Below, piece after piece: positions 35,007 through 47,200 of a stretch of DNA of 64,000 nt. Under the pieces are notes generated by a model. It did no database searches. It saw nothing but the letters and a program-made list of their open reading frames with translations, and was not told the DNA's origin. This DNA is from Ehretia macrophylla (taxonomy: Eukaryota > Streptophyta > Magnoliopsida > Boraginales > Ehretiaceae), in assembly GCA_037974665.1 (NCBI GenBank), contig CM075775.1, positions 40,636,152 to 40,700,151 on the forward strand, written 5' to 3'. A program made the position numbers and the translations under genes. Position 1 is the first letter of the stretch. Each line of letters opens with the position of its first letter.

Positions 35007-35520
35007 TAGCACTTCTCTGCTTTGCTGGTGGTTGGTTACCAGTTTTTGTGCGAACCTTGCTTGTTATGTATATTGCGTGGAGGTCGCTTAATTTTGAGGC
35101 TTGTAGCCTTGTATGTATTTTCTAGCTGAGGCCTCTATGGTCTTATGTTGTATAAGTTGGAAGAATGTAAAGTTGTAACTTATACTCTTGTGACTAGTAA
35201 GAAAATGCAAGCTAATGGAATTGATTAGTGGCATAAGTACTTGTGTAGTATGCATATCATTTTTGGCTTGGAAAGTTGGATAATAAGAAATGTATGTTTT
35301 TGAAGAAAGTTGGCTTGTTTTGATTATTATATGGCTTTCGCAAGTGTTATATTGATTTTAGGGTTTTCGGATCGTCCGCGGTACAGAGGAGACTCCGTCC
35401 GTGTGTCGGGTCCGGGCTTGGCTTTTTGTAGGGTCGGGTCGAGGCGTGACACTCCGTCGCTCCTCTGCCCATAACTTTGGATCCGTAAGGAGATACGTGA
35501 TTCACAGCATACCGTTGGAA

Positions 35521-35535
35521 AGCTCTCCGAGAGCT
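35521..35535. other. Dyad in satellite monomer (AGCTCT-CCG-AGAGCT), first instance
   Basis: The 6-bp arms are kept in most monomers while the 3-base centre varies (CCG, CTG, CCA, TCG). This is the most regular symmetric element of the monomer and could be a protein-binding or cruciform site; function is unknown. Confidence 0.5.
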
Positions 35536-38500
35536 CTACGACGGGGGCAGGAAGCCTACTATGCTGTGCTTGTTTTCGGAGCCCAAAATCGAACGTTTTC
35601 ATCAGTTTTGGAGCACTTTTCTTCTTTTGCGCTGTTTTTCCGTCCCGGATCGTTCGTCGTGAGTCGCGAAAAGGACGATAACCGAATCCATCACATTTCT
35701 ATTATCGAATCCCAAGCCACCTTAGGCAAGACAACTTGACTTCAAGTAGAGGCTGGGCCCGCAAACCGAGGGTGTAGGGTTTGGGCCAATGTCTTAGTCG
35801 CTTCGGTGCCCATAAGTTTTGATTTGTAAGGAGTTACGCGGCGCACAACATACCGTTGGAAAGCTCTCCGAGAGCTCTACGTCGGGGGAAGCAAGCTTGC
35901 TTTGCTGCCCCTATTTTCGGAGCCCAAAATCAAACGTGTTCATCAGTTTCGGGACACTTTTCTTCTTTTGCGCTGTTTTTCTATACCAGATCGTACGTCG
36001 CGAGCCGCAAAAAGGACGACAACCTAATCCATTACATTTCTATTACCGAATCCCATGGCACTTTGGGCAAGACAACTTCCTTTCACGTAGTGGCTGACAC
36101 CAAGTCTCCGTCGCTCCATTGCCCATAACTTTTGTTCCGTAATAAGTTACGCGACGTACAGCATACCGTTGGAAAGCTCTTCGAGTGCTCTACGTCGGGG
36201 GAAGGAACCGAGCTCAACTGCCCTTGTTTTCGTAGCCCAAAATTGAATGTTTTCATCAGTTCTGGGACACTTTTCTTCTTTTGCGTTGTTTTTCCTTCCC
36301 GAATCGTACGTCGTGAGCCTAGAAAAGGACGACAACCTAATCCATCACATTTTTATTATCGAATACCACGAAATCTTAGGCAAGACAACTTTGCTTAACG
36401 TAGAGGCTGGCCCAGCAAACCGATGACGTGGGGCTTGGGTCCAAGTCTCCGTCGCTCCGGTGCCCATAACTTTTGATCCGAAAGGAGTTATGCGGCGCAC
36501 AACATTCCGTTCGAAAGCTCTCCGAGAGCTCTACGTCGTGGCAGCAAGTCTGCTCGACTGTACTTGTTTTTGGAGCCCATAATAGAACATTTTCAACAGT
36601 TTTGGGATACTTTTCTTCTTTTGCGCTGTTTTTCTGTCCCGGATCGTATGTCGTGAGCCTTGAAAAGGACGACAACTTAATCCATGACATTTCTATTATT
36701 GAATCCCATAGCACCATTTGCAAGACAACTTCGTATCCAGTAAAGGGTGGGCCGACAAACCGAGGGTGTGGGACTTGGGACCAAGTCTCCGTCGCTTCTC
36801 TGCCCATAACTTTGGATCCGTAAGGAGTTACATGGCGCACAACATACCGTTGGAAAGCTCTGCTATGGAGGCAGCAAGCCTGCTCTGCAGCGCTTATTTT
36901 CGGAGCCCAAAATCAAACATTTTCATCAATTTTAGGACACTTTTCTTCTTTTGCATTGTTTTTCCGTCCCAGATCGTACGTCGTGAGCCGCGAAAAGGAC
37001 GACAACCTAATCCATCACATTTCTATTATCGAATCCCACAACACCTTGGGCAAGACAACTTCGCTTCACGTGGAGGCTGGGCCCGCAAACCGAGGGCGTA
37101 GGGCTAGGGAGAATGTCTCCGTCGCTCTAGTGCCCATAAGTTTTGATCCGTAAGTAGTTACGCATCACACAGCATACCGTTGGAAAGCTCTCCGAGAGCT
37201 TTATGTAGGGGGAAGCAAGCTTGCTCTACTGCAACTATTTTCAGAGCCTAAAATCAAACGTTTTAATCAGTTTCAGGACACTTTACTTCTTTTTCTCTAT
37301 TTTTCTGTCCCAGATCATACGTCGTGAGCCGCAAAATGGACGAGAACCTAATCCATCACATTTCTATTATTGAATCCCATGGCACCTTGGGCAAGACAAC
37401 TCCACTTCACGTAAAGGCTGGGCCCGCAAACCGAGGGCGTGGAGCTTGGGACAACGACTCCGTCGCTCCGGTGCCCATAACTTTTGATTCGTAAGGAGTT
37501 ACGCAGGGCACAACATACCGTTGCAAAGCTCTCCGAGCGCTCAACGACGAGGGCAGCATGGCTGCTCGGCTGCGCTTATTTTCAAAGCCCAAAATTGAAT
37601 ATTTTCATCGGTTTTGGGATACTTTTCTTGTTTTACGCTGTTGTTCCGTCCCGGATCGTACGTCGTGAGCCACGAAAAGGATGACAACTTAATCCATCAC
37701 ATTTCTATTACGAATCCCACTGCACCTTGGGCAAGTCAACTTCACTTCACGTAGAGGCTGGGACCGCAAACCGAAGGCGTGGGACTTAGGACTAAGTCTC
37801 CGTCGCTCATTTGCCCATAACTTTTGATCCGTAAGAAGTTACGCGGCACACAAAATCCCGTTGGAAAGCTCTCTGAGAGCTCTACTACGGGGGCAGCAAG
37901 CTTGCTAGGATGTGCTCAGTTTTGGCACACTTTTATTCTTTTACCCTATTTTTCTGTCCCGGATCGTACGTCGTGATCCTAGAAAAGGACGATAACTTAA
38001 TCCAATACATTTCTTTTATTGAATTCCACGGCACCTTGGGCAAGACAACTTCGATTCACATATAGTCTGGGCCCGCAAACCGAGGGTGTGGGGGTTGGGA
38101 CCAAGTCTCTGTCGCTCCTTTGCCCATAACTTTTGATCCGTAAGGAGTTATGCGGCACACTACATACCGTTGGAAAGTTCTATGAGTGCTCTACGACAGG
38201 GGCAACAAGCCTGCTCAGCTACCCTTGTTTTTGGAGCCCAAAATCGAACGTTTTCATTAGTTTAGGGACACTTTTCTTCTTTTGCACTGTTTTTCTTTTC
38301 TGGATCGTACGTCGTGAGCCTAGAAAACGACGACAACCTAATCTATCACATTTCTATTATCGAATCCCACGGTACCCTGGGCAAGACAACTTCGCTTCAT
38401 GTAGAGGCCGGGCCCGTAAACTGAGGGCGTGGGGCTTGGAACCAAGTCTCCGTCGCTCCGGTGCCCATAACTTTTGATTCGTAAGGAGCTACGCAGCGCA

Positions 38501-40603
38501 CAGCATACCGTTGGAAAACTTTCCGAGAGCTCTACGTCGTGGGCAGCAAGCCTACTCAGCTGTGCCTGTTTTCGAAGCCCAAAATCGAACGTTTTCAACA
38601 GTTTTGGGACACTTTTCTTCTTTTGTGCTATTTTTCTGTCCCGGATCGTACGTCGTGAGCCGCGAAAAGGACTACAACCTAATCTATCACATTTCTATTA
38701 TCGAATCTCACAGCACCTTGGGCAAGACAACTTCGCTTCACGTAAAGGCTAGGCCCATAAACCGAGGGCGTAGGGTTTGTGCCAAAGTCTCAGTCGCTCC
38801 GGTGCCCATAAGTTTTGATCTGTAAGGAGTTACGCGGCGCACAATATACCGTTGGAAAGCTCTCCAAGAGCTCTACGTCGGGGGAAGCAAGCCTGCTTTG
38901 CTGCTCCTATTTTCGGTGCCCAAAATTGAACGTTTTAACCAGTTTCGGGATACTTTTCTTCTTTTGCGCTGTTTTTCTATCCCATATCGCACGTCGTAAG
39001 CCGCGAAAAGGACGACAACCTAATCCATCACATTTCTATTATCGAATCCCATGGAACCTTGGGCAAGACAACTTCACTTCAAGTAGAGGTTGGGCCCACA
39101 AACCGAAGGCGTAGAGCTTGGGACAACGTCTCCGTCACTCCGGTGCCCATAACTTTTGATCCATAAGGAGCTACGCAGCGCACAACATACCGTTTTAAAG
39201 CTCTCCGAGAGCTCTACGTCGTGGGCAGCAAGCCTACTCGGCTGTGCCTATTTTCGAAGCCCAAAATTGAATGTTTTCAATAGTTTCGGGACACTTTTCT
39301 TCTTTTGCGTTGTTTTTCTGTTCTGGATCGTACGTCGTGAGCCGTGAAAAGGACGACAACCTAATCCATGACATTTCTATTATTGAATCCCATAGCACCA
39401 TAGGCAAGACAACTTTGCTTCACGTAGAGGCTGGGCCGGCAAACCGAGGGCGTGGGGCTTGGGACCAAGTCTCCGTCGCTCCTCTGCCCATAACTTTGGA
39501 TCCGTAAGGAGATACGTGGCGCACAGCATACCGTTGGAAAGCTCTCCGAGAGCTCTACGACGGGGGTAGGAAACCTGTTCTGCTGTGCTTGTTTTCGCAG
39601 CCCAAAATCGAATTTTTTCATCAATTTTGGGAAACTTTTCATCTTTTGCACTGTTTTTCTGTCCCGTATCGTACGTCGTGAGCAGCGAAAAGGACTACAA
39701 CCTAATCCATCACATTTCTATTATCGAATCCCATAGCACCTTGGGCAAGACAACTTCGCTTCACGTAGAGGCTAGGCCCGCAAACCGTGGGCGTAGGGCT
39801 TGGGCCAATGTCCAGTCGCTCTGGTGTCCATAAGTTTTGATCCGTAAGGAGTTACGCGGCGCACAACATACCGTTGGAAAGCTCTCCAAGAGCTCTACGT
39901 CGGGGGAAGCAAGCCTGCTTTGCTGCTCCTATTTTCGGAGCCCAAAATCAAACGTTTTAATCAGTTTCGGGACATTTTTCTTCTTTTGCTCTGTTTTTCT
40001 ATCCCGGATCGTACGCCGTGAGCCGCGAAAAGGACAACAACCTAATCCATCACATTTCTATTATTGAATCCAACGGCACCTTGGACAAGACAACTTCACT
40101 TCATGTAGACGCTGGGCTCACAAACCGAGGGCATAGGGCTTGGGACAACGTCTCCGTCGCTCCGGTGCCCATAACTTTTGATCCGTACGGAGTTACGCGG
40201 CGCACGGCATACCGTTGGAAAGCTTTCCGAGAGCTCTACATAGGGGGCAGCAAGCTTGCTTCGTTGCGCATATTTTCGGAGCCAAAAATCTAATGTTTTC
40301 TTCAGTTTTAGGATATTTTCCTTCTTTTGCACTGTTTTTCTGTCCTAGATCGTACGTCGTGAGCCGCGAAAAGGACGACAACCGAATCCATCACATTTCT
40401 ATTACCGAATCCCACGGTACCTTGGGCAAGACAACTTCACTTCACATAGAGGCTGGGCCCGCAAACCGAGGGCGTGGGGCTTGGGACCAGGTCTCCGTCG
40501 TTCATTTGCCCATAACTTTTGATCCGTAAGGAGTTACACAACGCACAGCATACCGTTGGGAAGCTCTCCGAGAGCTCTACGACGGGGGCAGCAAGCTTGC
40601 TCG

Positions 40604-40608
40604 GCTGC
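40604..40608 (+). other. Target-site duplication of A3, left copy (GCTGC)
   Basis: GCTGC of the satellite monomer (TCGGCTGC) directly before the A3 LTR is repeated at 44199-44203. Confidence 0.85.
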
Positions 40609-43600
40609 TATCACACCCCAACCCGGCCTATAAAGGTTAGACTAGCGTGTGATCTAAACATTCAAGTCATATCTCGTACTTAATCATTCATGAAAGTTTA
40701 ACACTTACGTTTTAGCCTAAATTCCGTAATTTTCTGGAAAACCGGCAGCATAACGGCTGTAATTGGGCTCTTTGGTTTGACCTAATTCTCTAAACGCCTC
40801 AAATTTTCCCAATCTCAATTTCATTTCTAACTAAGATTACTATTTACCATCAATTGAAATGCCTGCTGGTTATCTCGAAGTCTCGTTTGATTAATAACCT
40901 AGCATGATACTATGTCTCGTTTGTTTATTAATCCTCGTTACAAAAGTACCTGTTGATCTTAGCTTAAGAATGAGTACCTGCTTAAGATTGGATAGGTTCA
41001 TTTTACTTAGTCATTACCTGATACTTCATAATCCTATGATAGATACTAGCCAATGATGATGCAAAACGACCATAGTAGTGTCTATCTAGTTATTATCTGT
41101 ACAAGCCAAAATTAGACCCCAAATTACAACGGGGGTCTTTTACAATACAACAACAAACATCATAAGAAATGAAATAGTCTTCAAGCAACATAGTGTTCAC
41201 AAATGGCCATAATCAAGCAAGGCACGTAGGACAAATAATCATTCCAATGAATCATCATTAGGCACGCCGTCCTCGGGTACCTGTTCTTGGTCTTCTTCAC
41301 CTGAGATGATAAAAGAGGGTGAGTCTTTATGAACTCAGCGAGGGGGAACAATAAATAAGTTTTGAAACTCATTTTTCGGTTCAACTTATGAAAAATCCTT
41401 TTTGCAAGCATGAATATATCACAAGTAAGTACATAACGTAACGTAGAAGTAAAGGAACACAATTACCCGTATTTCCTCCCTGAGGTCCTCTAGGAACCAA
41501 GCGAGAGTACTTATACACATAGTGAAAAGGATACGGTGAGCTTTTGCTCTCAGTTCATGTCAGTATCAGTTGTTGCAGCCGACTTCAAATCATCCCCTTA
41601 TCACGCCAAATGGGTGTACTCCGGATGTACCCCGAAATCCTACGACCCAACTCTCCGAGGAAGTCTAGTCCCCAAGCGAGAGAGGGAATTGGACAATGGT
41701 AGTCACGGTTGCACCGGCAAACCTGACGCCGCCTGGTGTGCGTGAACGCTACCATGCCAGAATGAAAGGTTGCAACCTTGTATGCAATGCACACTTATGA
41801 CATGTAATATATCACATTAGGACAACAACAAAGTAGGTTGCCTCCAAGCAGCCATAAGATTGCACATTGACAAGTAAACAAGCGAGGCACGATATGACAG
41901 GCAATTGCACTTATAAAGCACATGGAGTTATATGAATATTAAACAGGCAGCCATGTAACGCATGTAAATCAAGTCATATAACTCATTTCAAAGTTCACGT
42001 AATCAAATAATAAGATTATTCAACATGCAACGACATCTACGTGGGACCGGGTGCAAGAAAGGCCTACTTGTCAACATGTAATCATCAAAATCACATTTAG
42101 GGCTACAAGGGCAACTACGGGCAGCCTACTAAACATGTAATTAAACACGATATTCATAGGATCAACACTTAGTGAATTTACCTAGTCACTAGGGTTTCAA
42201 TTCGTGCTTACCCGTGCGATTAAGCCCCAAGTCATCTCAAAATCAAACTCAAGCCATGCATCGATTAATTCAAACACCCTCAAGTATTCAAACAGTCCAC
42301 ACAACATCTAAATGCCACAATCTCAAGCATTTAATACAACAAGAGAAGCTACAATAATTTTTCTAAGCATTTCACTAAGTGACACCCTCACTGCAATGGA
42401 CTGTTTTCTCACAATCATTAAGACAAGCAAAAAATCTCCAATTCCAGTGAATAAGATTTCAAATTAAAGCTTAAGGGGTGAACTAAATTCAGAAACAAAC
42501 CTCGCATCATTTGGAGTTCGGGTTCAATAGTTATAGCCAAAACAGTGAGACTGCACAAAACTGTCCAGATTTGCACACATTTCAATACTTGTCATTTTTT
42601 AGGGCCTTAGGGTCAGATTTAGCCTTAGTCCATTTCTGACAAAAATGTCCAGAACTGAAAAAGATAGCAGCACACCAAATTTCATGCATTTTGGATGTCA
42701 TTTACTAAGTCAAAACTGGTTCATTCTACAAGGTCAGTGAATCTGCCAGAACCTGCTTCATTTTTCCAGACTTTCCAGATTTGGACACATTTTAATGATT
42801 TGCCATTTTGAGGACCTTAGAGTCAAAATTAGCTTTGTCCTATTTCTTTGAAAAATGTTCAAAACTGGAAAAAATAGTTACCTACCAATTTTAACGCATT
42901 TTCAACATCATTTACCTAGCCAAAACCACCTTGCACCAACAAGACAGAAGGCTGTCACATACACGATTTCATCTATCATCACATTCTAGCCAAAAATCTT
43001 GTCATGCATGTTTATAAAAGCTCATGAACACACATATATCTCAAGTACAGAAGTAAAGATAGACATTTAAGGGCATGCATGTGGTTTTTTGAAAGATTTT
43101 CAAGAAGTTTTAGCCCTCACCTTAGCAAAACAACAAGAAGATGCACAAGACTCTTGATGGTTGCACAAGATTGATTCTTTTCCTTGCTTAGCCGAGACAC
43201 CACTCGAGTTTCTCAAATTTCCTAGCTTACTAACCAAGTTCTTAGTAGGTGCATGTGGTTAGAACAAGAAGAAAAGAAATGGAAGCTAGCAAACTCACCT
43301 AAACCGAAATGGAAGTGCTAAAGGCTTGCATGTGCATTTCTTTGCTCCTAGCTTTGCTTGGTCGAGTTCCTTGGTTGCTTGGAAGTCTTCAAGAGCCTTA
43401 GGATAAAGAACTTAGCTATGGAGTCTACAATATTCAGCTAGGGCCGAGAGAGAGAGAGAAGAATGAGAGGAAATGAGAGAAATGAAAGAAAAATAAAAGC
43501 CTTGCAAATGTTGAAGCTTGTGTCAGCCTTGGGCATGTAAATTTCAGACTTTTGTGTCTTCAAGAAGCATTTTGAATTACCTAGCATGGGCAAGGAGCTT

Positions 43601-44198
43601 CTGTCGAAATGGTGGAGCTTTGGATAGAGTTTTGAGCCAACTTTTTTTTTCTTTTTTTTTTTATGCATTGTGTCATTAAATTGTCATAGAATGTTTGAGG
43701 AATAAATTTTGAAATTGGATTGCATGCACAAGGCTCCTAGTGGTCGGCCAAAGAGGTGTTCAAATCTGAATTTTTTTGTCTTGTTCAAGGCTTATTTTAT
43801 TGTGTGTTTGGGATATGCAAAGAATAAAGAATAAAGAATAAAGAATGTCTAGCTTTTTGTGAGATTTTATCTTCTAGTGGGTTGAATTAGTAATTTAATA
43901 TTAGTTAGTGGGATTTGTACGATTAATTAATGACCTAGTGCTTCGTGTAAGATGCTTTCTTGATTAACGTGTGGGCACGCTTTTTTAGGTTTAGGGCACG
44001 CACTACGAGGCAAGGCACGAACTACGAGACGAATACACATTTTCCAAGTAAATGCACGCAACCCTAAATGAATGCACGTAATTCAATGCAAGACACACAA
44101 AACCAAAACACGATTCTTAAATCTAGGTCAAGGCACGCAAATCTAGGTTAGGGCACACGAAACGAGGTATTGCACGCAAATCGAGGTCAGGCCTCACA
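40609..44198 (-). mobile_element. A3: solo family-A LTR inserted antisense in the satellite
   Basis: A single 3590-bp LTR on the minus strand, with no internal sequence, is flanked on both sides by GCTGC and by the same satellite monomer, which continues across it. Solo LTRs arise by recombination between the two LTRs of one element. It contains all family-A LTR features, reversed: the module at 41239-41515, the 69-residue frame at 41585-41794, the CATGCATG pair (43006, 43074), the pyrimidine tract, the heptamer repeat (about 43819-43848) and the CGTGC array with two copies of the 22-bp unit near its 5' end. It is diverged by several percent from the other copies. Confidence 0.92.
41239..41515 (-). 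promoter_or_regulatory. LTR module in A3
   Basis: On the minus strand: TATAAGTA (41515-41508), arms TGAGT (41337-41333) and ACTCA (41324-41320) pairing perfectly, an acceptor-like CAG near 41303-41301, and an acidic frame with its stop at 41241-41239. Confidence 0.35.
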
Positions 44199-44203
44199 GC
44201 TGC
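44199..44203 (+). other. Target-site duplication of A3, right copy (GCTGC)
   Basis: This repeats 40604-40608. The monomer then continues with GCTTGTC...GAGCCCAAAATCG. Confidence 0.85.
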
Positions 44204-47200
44204 GCTTGTCTTCCGAGCCCAAAATCGAACGTTTTCATCAGTTTTGGGACACTTTTCCTCTTTTCCCTTGTTTTTCTGTCCCGGATCATACGTCGTGAGC
44301 CTAGAAAAGGACGACAACTTAATCTAACACATTTCTTTTATTGAATCCCACGGTACCTTGGGCAAGACAACTTCGCTTCACGTAGAGTCTGGGCCCGCAA
44401 ACTGAGGGTGTGGGGCTTGGGACCAAGTCTCCGTCGCTTTTTTGCCCATAGCTTTTGATCCACAAGGAGTTACGTGGCACACTGCACACCGTTAGAAAGC
44501 TCTCTGAGTGCTCTACGACGGGGGCAGCAAGCCTGCTCAGCTACCCTTGTTTTTGGAGCCCAAAATTGAACGTTTTCATCAGTATTGGGATACTTTTCTT
44601 CTTTTGCGCTGTTTTTCTTTCCTGGATCGTACGTCGTGAGCCTAGAAAAGGACGACAACCTAATCCATCACATTTCTATTATCGAATCCCACGGCACCTT
44701 GGGCAAGACAACTTCGCTTCACGTTGAGGCTGGGCCCGCAAACCGAGGGCGTGAGGCTTGGGACCAGGTCTCCATCACTCCGGCGCCCATAACTTTTGAT
44801 CCGTAAGGAGTTACGCGGTGCATAGCATACTGTTGAAAATTTCTCCGAGAGCTCTACATGGTGGGCAGTAAGCTTGCTCGGCTGTGCCTATTTTTGGAGC
44901 ATAAAATCGAACGTTTTCAATAGTTTCGGGACACTTTTTTTCTTTTGGGCTATTTTTCTATCCCGAATCGTACGTCGTGAGCCGCGAAAAGGACGACCAC
45001 CTAATCCACGACATTTCAATTATCGAATCCCACAGCACCATGGGCATGAAAACTTCATTTCACGTAGAGGCTGGGTCGGCAAACCGAGGGCATGGGGCTT
45101 GAGACCAAGTCTCCATCGTACCTCTACCCTTAACTTTGGATCCGTAAGGAGTTACGCGGCGCACAACATACCATTGAAAAGCTCTCTGAGAGCTCTAAGA
45201 CGGGGGCAGCAAGCCTACTTGGCTGCCCTTGTTTTTGGAGCCAAAAATTGAACGTTTTCATCAGTTTTGAGACATTTTTCTTCTTTTGCGCTGTTTTTCC
45301 TTCCCGGATCTTACGCCGTAAGCCTAGAAAAGGACGACAACCTAAACCATCACATTTCTATTATCGAATCCCATGACACCTTGGGCAAGACAACTTTGCT
45401 TCACGTAGAGGCTGGGCCTGCAAACCGAGGGAGTGGGGCTTGCGACCAAGTCTCCGTCGCTCATTTGCCCATAACTTTTGATCCGTAAGGAGTAACGTGG
45501 CGCACAGCATACCGTTGGAAAGCTCTCCGAGAGCTCTGCGACGGGGGTAGCAAGCTTGCTCGGCTGCGCCAGTTTTTGAAGTCCAAAATTGAACGTTTTC
45601 ATCAGTTTCGATATACTTTTCTTCTTTTGAGCTGTTTTTGGGTCCCGGATCGTACATCGTGAGCCACAAAAAGGACGACAACCTAATCCATCACATTTCT
45701 ATTACCGAATCCCACGGCACCTTGGGCAAGACAACTTCGCTTCACGTAGAGGCTGGGCCCGCAAACTGAGGGCGTAGGGCTTGGGACAAGGTCTCCGTCG
45801 CTCCGTTGCCCATAACTTTTGATCCGTAAGGAGTTATGCGACGCACAGTATACCGTTGGAATGCACTCTGAGAGCTCTACGATGGGGACAGCAAGCCTGT
45901 TCGGCTGCCCTTCTTTTCGGTGCCCAAAATCGAATGTTTTCATTAGTTTCGGGACACTTTTCTTCTTTTGCACTGTTTTTCCGTCCAGGATCGTAGGTCG
46001 TGAGCCGCGAAAAGGACGACAACCTAATCCATCACATTTCTATTATCGAATTCCACGGCACCTTGGGCAAGACAACTTCGCTTCACGTAGAGGTTGGGCC
46101 CGCAAACCGAGGGCGTAGGTCTTAGGACCAGGTCTCCGTCGCTCCGGTGCCCATAACTTTTGATCCGTAAGGAGTAACGCGGCGCACAGCATACCGTTAG
46201 AAAGCTCTCCGAGAGTTCTACGACGGAGGTAGCAAGCTTGCTCGGCTGCGCCAACTTTTGAAGTCCAAAATTGAACATTTTCATCAGGTTCGGGATACTT
46301 TTCATCTTATGCGCAGTTTTTTCGTACCGGATCGTTCATCGTTAGCCACGAAAAGGACGACAACCTAATCCATCACATTTCCATTATCGAATCCCACGGC
46401 ACCTTGGACAAGACAACTTCGCTTCACGTAGAGGCTGGGCCCGCAAACCGAGGGCGTAGGGCTTGGGACAACGTCTCTGTCGCTCGTTGCCCATAACTTT
46501 TGATCCGTAAGAAGATACGCGGCGCACAACATACCGTTGGAAAGCTCTCCGAGGCTCTATGACAGGGGCAACAAGCCTGCTTGGTTGCCCTTGTTTTCGG
46601 AGCCTAAAATCGAACTTTTTCATCTGTTTTGGGACACTTTTCTTATTTTGTACTATTTTTCCTTCCCGGATCGTACGTCGTGAGCCTAGAAAAGGACGAC
46701 AACCTAAACCATCACATTTCTATTATCGAATTCCATGGCACCTTGGGCAAGACAACTTAGCTTCACGTAAAGGGTGGGCTTGCAAACCGCGGGCGTGGGG
46801 CTTGGGACCAGGTCTCTGTCGCTCATTTGCCCATAAATTTTGATCCGTAAAGAGTTACGCGGCGCACAACATACCGTTGGAAAGCTCTCTTAGAGTTCTA
46901 CGACGGGGGCAGCAAGCTTGCTCGGCTATTCTAGTTTTTGGAGTCCAAAATCGAACGTTTTCATCAGTTTCGGGATACTTTTCTGTTTTTGAGCTATTTT
47001 TTTGTCCCGAATCGTACATCGTGAGTCTCGAAAAGGACGAAAATCTAATCCATCACATTTCTATTATTGAATCCCACAACACCTTGGACAAGACAACTTC
47101 GCTTCATGTAGAGGTTGGGCCTGCAAACCGAGGGCGTAGGGCTTCGGACAATGTCTCCGTCGCTCCGGTGCCCATTACTTTTGATCCGTAAGGAGATATG

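Larger units (their letters stand above)
28105..35451 (+). mobile_element. B2: family-B retrotransposon, fossil with partial 5' LTR
   Basis: B2 has a short right-hand part of the 5' LTR (28105-28246), primer-binding site, gag-pol, polypurine tract and a complete 3' LTR (33174-35451). Its left neighbour is partial A2 LTR and its right neighbour is satellite, so the original flanks cannot be matched and no target duplication can be read. It is the same family as B1, with gag mostly identical. It is broken, with about five breaks. Confidence 0.88.
33174..35451 (+). repeat. B2 3' LTR, complete family-B LTR
   Basis: This 2278-bp LTR runs TGTAATACCC...GGCGTGACA, the same length as the B1 5' LTR. 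It carries the hairpin module (34896-35006) and, on the minus strand, the conserved antisense frame (34457-34885). Beyond it the satellite starts at once with CTCCGTCGCTCC. Confidence 0.92.
35452..40608. repeat. Satellite array block 1, monomer about 340 bp, about 15 monomers
   Basis: Head-to-tail monomers all contain, in order: CTCCGTCGCTCC; CCCATAACTTTTGATCC; CATACCGTTGGAAAGCTCT; the dyad AGCTCT-NNN-AGAGCT; GGAGCCCAAAATCGAACG; GGGACACTTTTCTTCTTTTG; CCCGGATCGTACGTCGTGAG; CGAAAAGGACGACAACC; and GGCACCTTGGGCAAGACAAC. Neighbouring monomers differ moderately, often at CpG positions. One monomer near 37860-37960 is about 40 bp short. A length near 340 bp equals about two nucleosome repeats, common for plant satellites. 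Many long open frames on both strands are a by-product of low stop density. I do not recognise the family. Confidence 0.93.

Noticed and set aside
43640-43665. T-rich runs as a terminator or retroposon tail
   Set aside because: They belong to the A/T-rich stretch of the solo LTR and align with other family-A LTRs.
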